The notes under the pieces are model-generated. The model had not been told where the DNA came from. It did not search any database and saw only the letters and a list, made by a program, of their open reading frames with translations. Source: Microbacteriaceae bacterium (GTDB lineage: Bacteria > Actinomycetota > Actinomycetes > Actinomycetales > Microbacteriaceae). Taken from it: DNA of 64,000 nucleotides. The translations under genes were made by a program, and so were the position numbers. The stretch is from assembly GCA_025464975.1 (NCBI GenBank), contig JAODMT010000024.1, positions 62,001 through 126,000 of the forward strand, written 5' to 3'. Shown here in pieces: positions 25,129 to 35,867 of this stretch. Each line of letters starts with the position of its first letter. Positions within the stretch are counted from its first letter, which is position 1.

Positions 25129-26295
25129 ATGACCGACGAATCGACGCGGACTCGGCAAGAAATCCGTGGTTACGAGGCCGTGAGGGCCGCAGCCAAAGAC
25201 TACGAAACCTATTCCAGCGATTTGCTCGGCGACCGCGATGTGCGTAGCTATCGGCAGCTACCCCTTGAGGCTGATCCGCCTCGACACACGCAGTTCCGCA
25301 CCGCACTTCAGCCGCTGTTCATGAGTGCGGCAATCGAGCCAAAGGCTGCCCAGTTCGAAGCGCTTGCTCTTGATCTCATCCAGGGCATTACCGCCAACGG
25401 AGGCGGCGAGATTACGGGCGATCTGGCGCTTCCGTTCGTCATCGGATGTCTCACGATCATCTACGACCGTCCGCAGGACTTCGACGAGTGGCTGTCGTGG
25501 GGCCCTGATGTCTGGACAGCGGAGGCGCACGCGGCGGGGCTCGTGTCCGCAGAATCTCAGCGCGCACAACGCGACCGCGCCTTCAACACTGCGAGTCAGC
25601 GATCAGGAACTCTTCTCGAGGCGTATCTGACAAGAGTATTCGACGAAGCCGAAGCAACGCCAGAAACCGATCCCGATCGGATGGATGTTTGGGACTCCGT
25701 AGCTCAGCTTCAGGTTGGGGGACAGGGACTCACTCGTGAAGAGATGCACGGCATCGCAAACGTGCTCCTCGCCGGCGGTCGTGACACTGTCGTCAAGCTC
25801 ATCACTGGACTGACATGGCACCTGTTGCGCTCTCAAGACGACAGGATGTATCTGACGCAGAACGAAGCGGCCTTCAACCAGACGATCGCCGAAATGGTTC
25901 GCTTTCTCTCCCCTCTTCCGAAGATGGAGCGCGTCCTTCCCGAGGATCGAACATTGACCGACGCTGACCGCGACACCAGCAAGTACGTGCTGCTCAGCTT
26001 CGTTTCCGCGAACTTCGACAAAACGGTCTGGCCAGATGCGGAGGACCTCAATATCCATCGCGACCGCAAGCCGCATCTCGCCTTCGGCTTTGGCCGACAC
26101 TCTTGCATGGGCATGAACATCACCGAGCACGAGGCTAAGGCCTTCCTGCGGACGATCCTCACGAACTGGCCAGACTGGACACTCGCTGCCGAACCCGAGA
26201 TCGAGTGGGTTGTCGAAGGAGAAGGCGACGAGGCCGTCACTGTCATCGATCGCTTCGCGTCGCTCCGAGTAAAGACCTCAGCGTCAAGCAATTAG
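25129..26295 (+). CDS. Cytochrome P450
   Basis: 388 residues from ATG 25129 behind GGAG. The heme-binding loop is AFGFGRHSCMGM with ligand Cys326. The K-helix ExxR is E255-R258 (EMVRFLSP), and the I-helix oxygen-activation motif is AGGRDT (215-220), with Arg where many P450s have a neutral residue. EADPPRHTQFR near residue 50 is typical of soluble bacterial P450s. It inserts oxygen from O2, for hydroxylation or O-demethylation, using electrons from the ferredoxin/reductase encoded nearby. No fused reductase is present. The surrounding glycosidase and sugar importer suggest a sugar or glycoside substrate, which is inference. Confidence 0.93.
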   Translation: MTDESTRTRQEIRGYEAVRAAAKDYETYSSDLLGDRDVRSYRQLPLEADPPRHTQFRTALQPLFMSAAIEPKAAQFEALALDLIQGITANGGGEITGDLALPFVIGCLTIIYDRPQDFDEWLSWGPDVWTAEAHAAGLVSAESQRAQRDRAFNTASQRSGTLLEAYLTRVFDEAEATPETDPDRMDVWDSVAQLQVGGQGLTREEMHGIANVLLAGGRDTVVKLITGLTWHLLRSQDDRMYLTQNEAAFNQTIAEMVRFLSPLPKMERVLPEDRTLTDADRDTSKYVLLSFVSANFDKTVWPDAEDLNIHRDRKPHLAFGFGRHSCMGMNITEHEAKAFLRTILTNWPDWTLAAEPEIEWVVEGEGDEAVTVIDRFASLRVKTSASSN

Positions 26296-26515
26296 GTTGA
26301 CCGCGGCGCGGCAGCTGTCTGAAATTTCGATCGCCGACGCCGGGATAGTGCACGCAAGGAGATCATCCGCGCCAGAGCCTGGACGGCGCAGAGGATTTTT
26401 CACCGCACGGCGGAGGATCCGCGTATGACCGCGGAAAACCGTGGCAAAAGTGCTCAGCGTTTTCAAGGGCTGAAGCGACCAGCTTGGGTTTTGCAATCAA
26501 CCCACCAAGATGGGT
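26296..26515. other. Intergenic stretch after the P450 gene
   Basis: No gene is supported. A weak hairpin (CCGCGG-AAAA-CCGTGG, about 26429-26444) could end the P450 transcript. The stretch leads into the 3' end of a transposase remnant. Confidence 0.3.
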
Positions 26516-26550
26516 TCAGCTTTTGAAGCCATCGAGTTCAGCTTTTGAAC
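26515..26550. repeat. Direct repeat GTTCAGCTTTTGAA at the transposase 3' end
   Basis: GTTCAGCTTTTGAA occurs twice about 21 bases apart (near 26515-26528 and 26536-26549), spanning the transposase stop codon. It may belong to the terminus of the former insertion element. Confidence 0.4.
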
Positions 26551-27100
26551 TGGGAACGGCCGATCCGGTGAAAACCGGGTCGGCCGTTCTGGTTTCTGGC
26601 GAGTTATTGCCGCCGGAATTGGCCCGGAGCACCTGTTTTAGCGTCGACAAGTCGGCGAATGGGAAGAGCCCCGCCTTTTGGGCAGGGTTATTCGAGTCGG
26701 TGTTGTACGCGTTGGGGTGCTGGGTGCTGCCGGGAGGCCGGCTATTCGTGCAGGGGCGGCTCCAGTTCGGTCTCGACGAATAGCTCGGCGTCGACGGGCG
26801 AGAGTACGACTTCCGGTTCTTCGACGTGACCGGGTTGGCTGATCCGAGCTGGGTGAGGAAGGCGATGATCCTCCGGATGTTGGCCGAGGAGGCGGCAAGG
26901 GCCATCGCAACGAACGCGAACGCGTCGCCACGTTTTTGGCGTTTCTCCGGGTTGCCGAGATCTTCGGCCATCGAGTCCTTGATATGGCTGTAGGAGGCTT
27001 CGACGGTGTTGCGGAGGGAATAGTACTTCTCCCATTTGTCGCTGCGGTGTGGGTACGGTTGCACTGGCCCCGTAGCCGGATTAGCAGGCGGACACTACCC
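26516..27100 (-). pseudogene. DDE transposase, C-terminal fragment
   Basis: The readable part from about 27064 matches the C-terminal section of actinobacterial transposases: DKWEKYYSLRNTVEASYSHI, then EDLGNPEKRQKRGDAFAFVA, then AASSANIRRIIAFLTQ. The catalytic N-terminal two thirds are missing; upstream of ~27100 the sequence changes to an unrelated plus-strand gene. The last ~30 codons run through a strong hairpin, so the original protein probably ended earlier or overlapped its own terminator. I could not assign the IS family with confidence. Confidence 0.7.
26554..26589. terminator. Strong GAAA-loop terminator hairpin
   Basis: A 16-bp stem (26554-26569 with 26574-26589, one G-T type mismatch) closed by a GAAA tetraloop. 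On the minus strand it falls within the 3' end of the transposase frame, on the plus strand it is followed by a T-rich TGGTTTCTGG. It probably ends transcription in both directions. Confidence 0.65.
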
Positions 27101-27144
27101 GGGCCATATCCGGCACCCTCGCCTGATATGCGAAGGATGATTTT

Positions 27145-27558
27145 ATGATTGTGGACCCGCGCGAGGTTCGGCTCACTCAGACGGCTGTTGTCGAGTCGTC
27201 GCGGACCCCGGACTCCTTTTTCGCCGATCTTTTCTCGTATTTGCAATTGAAGGGCGGGACAGTGGTATCCGTCGATGAGACTCGCCTGTCGGCCGTGCTT
27301 GGCTCCCGGCTAGCGCTGTACGTTTTCGGACCGATCATGAAGAAGGGGCGTGAGAGGCTACCGATCCTCGTCGACATCGCGGCACATCAGAGAGTAGGAA
27401 CAGCTCAGACCTACACGGTGAGGCTGATGAGCAACGAAGGGCGGTACCTTTTCGGTCGCATCTCAATCATGGACACGGCATTCCGGTTGTACTTTGACGA
27501 AGTCATGTCCGAGATACGGGCCATTGCCGCGAAGCCAGAAATTGCTCCGGGACTTTAG
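27145..27558 (+). CDS. Hypothetical protein of unknown family
   Basis: 137 residues from ATG 27145 with GAAGGA upstream. The sequence has clear alternating strand and helix patterns (GGTVVSVDETRLSAVLGSR, then YTVRLMSNEGRYLFGRISIM and a C-terminal helix) and no cysteines, signal peptide or membrane segment. I do not recognise the family. It abuts the transposase remnant, so it may have arrived with the element or been left by its insertion. It could be a full small protein or the tail of a longer one. Confidence 0.55.
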   Translation: MIVDPREVRLTQTAVVESSRTPDSFFADLFSYLQLKGGTVVSVDETRLSAVLGSRLALYVFGPIMKKGRERLPILVDIAAHQRVGTAQTYTVRLMSNEGRYLFGRISIMDTAFRLYFDEVMSEIRAIAAKPEIAPGL

Positions 27559-27674
27559 GGGTCAGGCCCAATTGGTCTCAGCCTGGCCCGACCAGGCAGC
27601 CCTGCTGTTTGGCTCTCGTCCAACTCGCGGCCCGCTCGTGGAATTAATTGCCATTTTGCGCGAAAGTCTTCCTT

Positions 27675-28085
27675 CTAGCTGACGGCCTTCTTCAGCAGTG
27701 CGACCAGCTGTTGCTCATCGGCGGCGGTCAACTTGGTCACGGCATAAGCGTTCGGCCAGAAGTTGCCCTCATCGAGATTCGCATCCGGCTGAAAGCCGAT
27801 CGTTGCGTATCGGACCTTGAACTTTGCGGCGCTCTGGAAGAACACCACGACCTTGCCGTCAGCGTTGGTGTACGCCGGCATGCCGTACCACGTTTTTGCC
27901 CCCAGGGTGGTGTGTGTCTGGACCAGCCGGTGCAGGGTCTCGGCCAACTCCTTGTCGGTGCCAGTCATATCGGCTATCGCTGCGAGGCACGCTGCTTCCA
28001 AATCGGCGCCGGCCTTTACGGCCTTTGCTTCCGCGGCCGCGGCCCGCATTGCGGCCTTTTCCTCCTTGCTGAAGGTGGTACTCAT
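27675..28085 (-). CDS. DUF1801-family protein
   Basis: 136 residues. The N-terminal third is a charged, Ala/Lys-rich helix; the rest matches the DUF1801 fold: GAKTWYGMPAYTNADGKVVV, then QSAAKFKVRYATIGFQPDAN and NAYAVTKLTAADEQQLVALL. Family members include YdhG/Fra-like proteins sometimes described as iron chaperones, but function is not established for this one. It stands alone, transcribed toward the hypothetical gene. Confidence 0.8.
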   Translation of the reverse strand: MSTTFSKEEKAAMRAAAAEAKAVKAGADLEAACLAAIADMTGTDKELAETLHRLVQTHTTLGAKTWYGMPAYTNADGKVVVFFQSAAKFKVRYATIGFQPDANLDEGNFWPNAYAVTKLTAADEQQLVALLKKAVS

Positions 28086-28214
28086 GGCGTGTTCCTTTCA
28101 AATGGGTCGCTTTACGCCGCAACTCTAGGCGGAACCATTGGGGCATGCTTCTTTGATTCTGCTTGGCTCAACGAGCATCCGCGCGATCGAGCAGCTGAAC
28201 CAGACAGCGAAACA

Positions 28215-28230
28215 GAGGCGTCGGCGCCTC
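28215..28230 (-). terminator. Candidate terminator of the thiOSGF operon
   Basis: GAGGCG-TCGG-CGCCTC forms a six-pair hairpin 56 bases after the thiF stop; on the minus strand it is followed by TGTTTCG, a short T-rich tail. Confidence 0.4.
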
Positions 28231-28285
28231 CTCGTCGATCTTGATTCAGACGCGATAGGCGATACCGGAGCGAGCAGGGCGGCGG

Positions 28286-30514
<2,229 letters not shown>

Positions 30515-30518
<4 letters not shown>

Positions 30519-31720
30519 GCTTCGGAGCTCCTGGGGGTAGGTGATGAGAATCGGTCGGGACGGAAACGATCCCACCGGCCATCCGCGGTGCCATCAACCA
30601 AGCGCAGGCAGTGCTGCGCCGCGATCGGAGTGAGAAGCACACCGTGACGGAAGAATCCCGTCGCGACGATCAGGCCGGGAATGTGATCTTCCGCCGCATC
30701 GACGCCGCGGGTGACCCGCCCTAGCAGCGGCGCGTTGTCGGGGGTCGCCGGGCGGGCGCGAGCGATGACTTCGATGAGTTCCAGTTCGGCGACGGCGGGC
30801 ACCAGCACCTGGGCATCCCGTAGAAGTTGATGCACACCACCCGCCGAGACCCCGCCGGACCCGTCCTCTCGCTGGGTGGCACCCAGTACGACCGTCCCGT
30901 CTGCGCGTGGGACGAGATAGACGGGGAGCCCCCGCACGAGTCCACGGATGGTGGAGGTCAGGAACGGTTGGAGGCGATCCGGAATCCGCAACCGGATGAT
31001 GTCGCCGTGCACCGGCCGCAGCGGAAGAGCAAGCCACTCGGGCAGCCCCTCGAGCTGGCCGGCGGATAGGCCGTTCGCGACGATCACCTCGCCCGCCCGC
31101 ACGGTGGAGCCGTCGGCCAGAGCGACGCCGTTAACGCGAGAACCGGCATCCGACTCGTGCAGCAGCGCGACCGCGTTTTGCTGGATGAAGGCGTCGTGAG
31201 TCCATCTTTTCGCGGCAGCCATTGCGGCGATCGCGGACCGCAGCCGGTCTGCCAACCGTCGCGGATCGACCTGGTGATCCTGGTCGATGCTGAATGCGCT
31301 CGAGAGTCGGGGGCTCAGGAGCGGCTCACGGGATCGAGCTTCGCGAATCGTCAGTTGTTCCACCGAAAGCCCGTGCGCCAACTGCGCCCGGCGGAGGTCG
31401 GCCAACGATTGCCGGTCGGCCGGGTCGGCACCGACGGTGATCGTCGCGGTCGTCCGATATCCGGCCTCGCCGGCGCCAAGCGGCTCGATGAAGGCGGGAT
31501 ACAGCTGCGCTGAGGCCAGCATGAGCTCGAGCAGGTCCTCCTCCTGGTAGTGCAGTTCACTGACCGGAGCGAGCATGCCCGCGGCGGCATACGTCGCGCC
31601 GGTGGCGGGGGCCGGGTCGATGACCGCGACAGTGCGCCCGGATTCCGCCAGGGCCCAGGCGATCCCCAACCCGACGATTCCGGCGCCGACCACTGCGACA
31701 TCGACGCTGCGTTCGGTCAT
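30515..31720 (-). CDS. thiO: Glycine oxidase ThiO
   Basis: 401 residues. FAD motif [20 protein letters not shown] at the N-terminus, the [11 protein letters not shown] loop after it, and the [11 protein letters not shown] and [11 protein letters not shown] blocks of D-amino-acid/glycine oxidases. It oxidises glycine to dehydroglycine (iminoacetate) for ThiG with O2 as acceptor. First gene of the thiO-S-G-F operon and divergent from thiE with a gap of only 56 nt. Confidence 0.93.
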
Positions 31721-31763
31721 GCGGAAACTCTCGGGAGCGGTCGGGGGTGTCGTACCTCGCCCC

Positions 31764-31769
31764 TATTCT
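31764..31769 (+). promoter_or_regulatory. Candidate -10 box of a leaderless thiE
   Basis: TATTCT ends eight bases before ATG 31777, placing the transcript start at or next to the start codon; no ribosome-binding site lies between. Leaderless genes are common in actinobacteria. Confidence 0.35.
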
Positions 31770-31776
31770 GGTTCAA

Positions 31777-32421
31777 ATGAACCACGATCGCGCCCACCTG
31801 TACCTCTGCACCGATGCCAGAAAGAACCGCGGTGATTTCGCAGAGTTCGTGGAGGCCGCCTTCGCCGGAGGCGTGGACATCATCCAGCTCAGGGACAAGA
31901 GTCTCGACGCCGCCGAAGAGTTGGAACTTCTCGGCGTGCTCCGGACGGTCGCCGAACGTCACGGGCGATTGTGGGCCGTCAACGACAGGGCCGACATCGC
32001 AAAGGCGGCTGGTGCGCCGGTTCTGCACCTCGGCCAGGACGACCTGCCGCCCGCCGCCGCCCGCAGAATTGTCGGCGACACCACCGCGATCGGGCTCTCC
32101 AACCACACGCACTCCCAGGTCGATGCGGCACTGGTCTCCCCGAGCCTGAGCTACTTCTGCGTGGGTCCGCTGTGGCCAACCCCGACAAAACCGGGGCGTG
32201 CCGCGGTGGGGCTGGAGCTCGTTCGGTACGCGAGCGAACGCGCACGCGAAACGGGAAGCACTGTGCCATGGTTCGCCATCGGCGGCATCGACCTCGGCAA
32301 CATCGATCAGGTTGTGGATGCTGGCGCGAGCCGCGTCGTGGTCGTTCGGGCGATCACCGAGGCGGATGATCCGACCGATGCGGCGCGGCGGCTCCTGGCA
32401 CGTCTGCCAACGAGGCAGTAG
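31777..32421 (+). CDS. thiE: Thiamine-phosphate synthase
   Basis: 214 residues from ATG 31777; an upstream GTG at 31747 would add 10 residues not typical of the family. TIM-barrel ThiE motifs: [45 protein letters not shown], and [10 protein letters not shown]. It couples the pyrimidine and thiazole units to thiamine phosphate. Divergent from thiO and convergent with the thiD-tenA fusion, with 7 nt between stops. TATTCT at 31764-31769 sits 8 bases before the ATG, hinting at a leaderless transcript. Confidence 0.93.
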   Translation: MNHDRAHLYLCTDARKNRGDFAEFVEAAFAGGVDIIQLRDKSLDAAEELELLGVLRTVAERHGRLWAVNDRADIAKAAGAPVLHLGQDDLPPAAARRIVGDTTAIGLSNHTHSQVDAALVSPSLSYFCVGPLWPTPTKPGRAAVGLELVRYASERARETGSTVPWFAIGGIDLGNIDQVVDAGASRVVVVRAITEADDPTDAARRLLARLPTRQ

Positions 32422-32428
32422 GCGTTCA

Positions 32429-33949
32429 TCAGACCAGCGCATGGTGGCGCGGCGCATCGAAAAAGTCGACTTCGAACTGTGAGGATTGGGAAAAAGCCCT
32501 TCTCATCGCCGTTCTCTCCATGGTCGAGGCGTCCCTCGCCGCCGCGTCGGTGAGAACGATTGCCTGCCGGGTGGTTGCAGCAAAACCCTCATCGGCATAG
32601 GTGTTGAGCCAGTCGGCGTAGGGATGCGCACCGCGGTCTCCTCGCGAGCGGAATTGCGCGTGGAGTCGTTCCCCCACGTCGGCGTACAGCCAGTAGCACG
32701 GCAGAATAGCGGCGACGAGAACGGCATAATTGCCCTGCGCGCTGGCTGCGAGCAGATGATCCAGGTAGGCCTTCGTGACAGGTCCGGGTGCTTCGGCGAC
32801 TTGCCCACCCAGCCATCGACGGTGCAACTCGGCCTCGACCTGAAGGCACACCCGTGCCGAGTTCGCCCAGAACAGCCGGGCTGCCTCCGTTGGCGCGAGG
32901 GCGCTGGCCCTCTCGAGCACCCGTGAGTAGGTGCTCAGATAGAGGGCGTCCTGCGCCAAGTAGTAGGAGAATTGCCCTTCGGCGAGAGTGCCGTCGCCGA
33001 GCGCAGTGATGAATGGCAAGTCGAAAATCGCCACGCGGATGGGCTCGATGTCGCGCCACAGGCTCTCGCTGAATTCGTCGCCGACGGGATGCTTGTCAGC
33101 AAAAAGTTGGTGGAAGTGGTTGATCGGACCGTTGCCCGTGCCAACCTCCAGGGCGTCGGCGTGGAGGAGCGCATCCTGCAGCCAGGCTTTGACCTGCGTG
33201 AGGGAACGGGTCCAATTGCCTGTTTGGGCCTGCACGGTCGCCATGGCGGAGGAGAGCGAACAGCCCGTGCCATGCGTGTTTTTGGTGTTGACCCGCGGCG
33301 AGGCGAACTCCACGACATCATCCGCCCGAAGCCCATTGGTGTTGACCAGCGCATCGGGACAGATGGATTCGGTGAAATGCCCGCCCTTGACCAGAACGGT
33401 CACCCCCGTAGCCGACGACAGCCGTCTGCCCTGCTCCACCGCCTCATCCCAATTGGTGGCGGGTGATTCCTCCAGCAACACTGCCAGTTCGGGGATGTTC
33501 GGGGTCACGAGGTCGACGAGCGGGACCAGGTCGCGAAGCGCCTGTTCCGCCGATGGCTCGAGAAGCCGGTCGCCGCTGGTGGCCACGAGCACCGGGTCCA
33601 GGACGATGAGAGGCGGGCGGATGAGCTCAAGCCAGGAACGCACCTCCCGTATCACCGAGACGTCTCCTAGCATGCCGATCTTGACCGCGTCGATGCTCAC
33701 ATCGTCGCTAACGGCGTCCAGCTGTTGCCGGAGGAATTCCACCGGCGGGGTGTGGATCGAAACCACCCCGCGCGTGTTTTGCGCGACGAGCGCGCTCACC
33801 ACCGCCATCCCGTAGCCGCCGTTGGCAGCGATGCTCTTCAAGTCCGCGTGGATGCCCGCACCACCGGTCGGGTCGGTGCCCGCGATACTCAGTACCCGTG
33901 GCGTATCTCTCAGCTCGAGGCTCGAGGCGCGCATGTTCATCGTCGACAT
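32429..33949 (-). CDS. thiD: ThiD-TenA fusion (HMP kinase / thiaminase II)
   Basis: 506 residues. Residues ~15-275 are ThiD: SIAGTDPTGGAGIHADLKS and NTHGTGCSLSSA with Cys230, a ribokinase-fold enzyme that phosphorylates hydroxymethylpyrimidine twice. Residues ~290-506 are TenA: EGQFSYYLAQDALYL and the catalytic-Cys helix ILPCYWLYADVGERL, a thiaminase II that salvages pyrimidine from degraded thiamine. The fusion makes salvage and activation of HMP one polypeptide. ATG codons at 33949, 33940 and 33934 are all possible starts; 33949 touches the riboswitch 3' end. Confidence 0.93.
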   Translation of the reverse strand: MSTMNMRASSLELRDTPRVLSIAGTDPTGGAGIHADLKSIAANGGYGMAVVSALVAQNTRGVVSIHTPPVEFLRQQLDAVSDDVSIDAVKIGMLGDVSVIREVRSWLELIRPPLIVLDPVLVATSGDRLLEPSAEQALRDLVPLVDLVTPNIPELAVLLEESPATNWDEAVEQGRRLSSATGVTVLVKGGHFTESICPDALVNTNGLRADDVVEFASPRVNTKNTHGTGCSLSSAMATVQAQTGNWTRSLTQVKAWLQDALLHADALEVGTGNGPINHFHQLFADKHPVGDEFSESLWRDIEPIRVAIFDLPFITALGDGTLAEGQFSYYLAQDALYLSTYSRVLERASALAPTEAARLFWANSARVCLQVEAELHRRWLGGQVAEAPGPVTKAYLDHLLAASAQGNYAVLVAAILPCYWLYADVGERLHAQFRSRGDRGAHPYADWLNTYADEGFAATTRQAIVLTDAAARDASTMERTAMRRAFSQSSQFEVDFFDAPRHHALV

Positions 33950-34030
33950 CCCTTCGCTAGTGCTAACTAGACAGGTTCAACGGGTATAAATCTCAGCTCG
34001 CCCGTTGGCGGAGCACCCCGTGTCGATTAC
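33947..34030 (-). promoter_or_regulatory. TPP riboswitch (THI element)
   Basis: On the minus strand the leader of thiD-tenA carries the conserved TPP aptamer parts in order: CGGGGTGCTCC, GAGCTGAGATTTATACCCG, TTGAACCTG, then TAGCACTAGCGAAGGGATG. The GAAGGGA that closes the aptamer also serves as ribosome-binding site for ATG 33949, so ligand binding probably blocks translation initiation directly. Confidence 0.92.
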
Positions 34031-34163
34031 CAACCCTACCTCTGCGGGCCCGACCGAAGGCTGGGCGGTGGTTGAGCGTTGCTGACCCATTTGTGGCCCA
34101 AAGTTTCCCTCTCATTCACCGACAGGTCGTCCCCGGTTATCCGCACCCCAGCAATGTGCTCGT

Positions 34164-35819
34164 GTGAGCGATGAACAACAGAACAATGACGAAGAGATTT
34201 TCCAATCCGGCTTTTCGCGCCGCAACTTCCTGACGGTGGCCGGTGCCGCCGGTGTGGTGCTGGCGCCGCTGCTGGGAGGCGTGGCAGGCGCGACCGCTGC
34301 CACCATGCCTGCTCCCGCGGCGAACGTGACCACCGCAAAGTCGACGGCGGTCGGCAATCCGGTTACCACCCCCGTCGTAAACGGTTTGCATTTGCAATTC
34401 GGTGCGGATGCCTCCAGCGAGATCGTCGTGTCGTGGCACACGCTGCAGCCGGTGAACGGGGCCAGGGTAATGCTGGGTGACCAAAACGGGCGCTACGGCC
34501 GCAGCCAGAACGCCACGCAAACCAGCTACACCGACGCCAAGTCGGGGGAAGTCGTCTACGCGTACCACGCCCGGCTCACCGGCCTGAACTCGTCCCACGA
34601 CTATGCCTACGCGGCCATCCACGATGGGGCGCAGCCCGAGTTCGGTTCGTTCAGCACGGGTCCGCGGGGGCGCGCGGCGTTCACGTTCACGAGTTTCGGG
34701 GACCAGGGCACGCCAACCACGGGCAAGAAGTACGTTCCTCCGGCTGGCGTGACGATCGCGAACCCGCCGTGGGTCAACGACAACCTCGGTTCGCCGGCCG
34801 CGGGCGATATGCCCGCCGGCGTCGAGCGCGTCCAGCCGCTGTTCCACCTGTTCAACGGCGACCTCTGCTACGCCAACCTTGCCAACGACCGAGTGCGCAC
34901 CTGGACCGACTTCTGGGACAACAACTCCCGCAGCGCCAGGCACCGTCCATGGATGCCGGCCGCCGGCAATCACGAGAACGAGCTGGGAAACGGTCCCATC
35001 GGCTACGCCGCCTACCAGACGTACTTCTCGATGCCGCCACAGCAGGGCCAGACCGATGTGACGCGCGGACTCTGGTACTCCTTCACGGCCGGGTCCGTGC
35101 GTGTGATCAGCCTGGCCAACGACGACGTCGCCTACCAGGATGGCGGCAGCAGCTACGTCCACGGTTACTCACAGGGCGCCCAGAAGGCGTGGCTGGAGAA
35201 GGAACTGATCGCTGCACGCTCGGACAAGACCATTGACTGGGTCGTCATCTGCATGCACCAGGTCGTCATCAGTACCGCTAGCGCGCTCAACGGTGCCGAC
35301 CTCGGCGTCCGCGAAGAGTGGGTACCGCTGTTCGACAAGTACGGCGTCGACCTGGTTGTCTGCGGGCACGAGCACCACTACGAGCGGTCGCACCCGCTCC
35401 GCGGCCAGCAGCAGAACGCCACGTTGACGCCCATCCCTGCCGACACCCGCACGGATGTCATCGACACGACCAAGGGCACCGTCCATATGGTGCTCGGCGG
35501 GGGAGGCACCTCGGTGACCTCCAACCAGATGTTCTACAATCCCCCGGCCTGCCGCGTGATCACTTCGGTCGCCGCGCCGGACCCGATCACAGGTAAGCGC
35601 GCGCCCGTCTACACGAAAGAGGACGCGCCGTGGTCGGCGGTGCGCGACGCCGCACATTCCTACGGCTTCGCGGCCTTCACTGTCGACCCGGGTAGCAAGC
35701 CAGGTGGCATGACCAGCCTCCACGTCACCTATTACAACGTGCTGGGGCCGCAGGGGCAGCTTGCCGCCTTCGAGTCATTCACTCTGCAGCGTCCGCGCAC
35801 GGATGCGCCTCGCGGCTAG
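34164..35819 (+). CDS. Tat-exported purple acid phosphatase-like metallophosphoesterase
   Basis: 551 residues from GTG 34164. A twin-arginine signal (FSRRNFLTVAGAAG, Arg19-Arg20) leads an Ala-rich hydrophobic stretch. Residues ~75-165 form a fibronectin-like N-domain, as in plant-type purple acid phosphatases. The metal-site blocks follow: FTSFGDQG, NGDLCYAN, AAGNHENE, VVICMHQV and CGHEHHYERS. It is predicted to hydrolyse phosphate esters outside the cell after folding with its metals in the cytoplasm. No operon partner. Confidence 0.9.
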   Translation: MSDEQQNNDEEIFQSGFSRRNFLTVAGAAGVVLAPLLGGVAGATAATMPAPAANVTTAKSTAVGNPVTTPVVNGLHLQFGADASSEIVVSWHTLQPVNGARVMLGDQNGRYGRSQNATQTSYTDAKSGEVVYAYHARLTGLNSSHDYAYAAIHDGAQPEFGSFSTGPRGRAAFTFTSFGDQGTPTTGKKYVPPAGVTIANPPWVNDNLGSPAAGDMPAGVERVQPLFHLFNGDLCYANLANDRVRTWTDFWDNNSRSARHRPWMPAAGNHENELGNGPIGYAAYQTYFSMPPQQGQTDVTRGLWYSFTAGSVRVISLANDDVAYQDGGSSYVHGYSQGAQKAWLEKELIAARSDKTIDWVVICMHQVVISTASALNGADLGVREEWVPLFDKYGVDLVVCGHEHHYERSHPLRGQQQNATLTPIPADTRTDVIDTTKGTVHMVLGGGGTSVTSNQMFYNPPACRVITSVAAPDPITGKRAPVYTKEDAPWSAVRDAAHSYGFAAFTVDPGSKPGGMTSLHVTYYNVLGPQGQLAAFESFTLQRPRTDAPRG

Positions 35820-35867
35820 GCCATGCTCGACAATTTCCGCAACAACGAATCGCGGCCGTCCGCCGCG

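Noticed and set aside
34137-35162. 341-residue minus-strand frame opposite the phosphatase
   Set aside because: Shadow of the purple acid phosphatase gene, which has intact metal-site motifs and a Tat signal.
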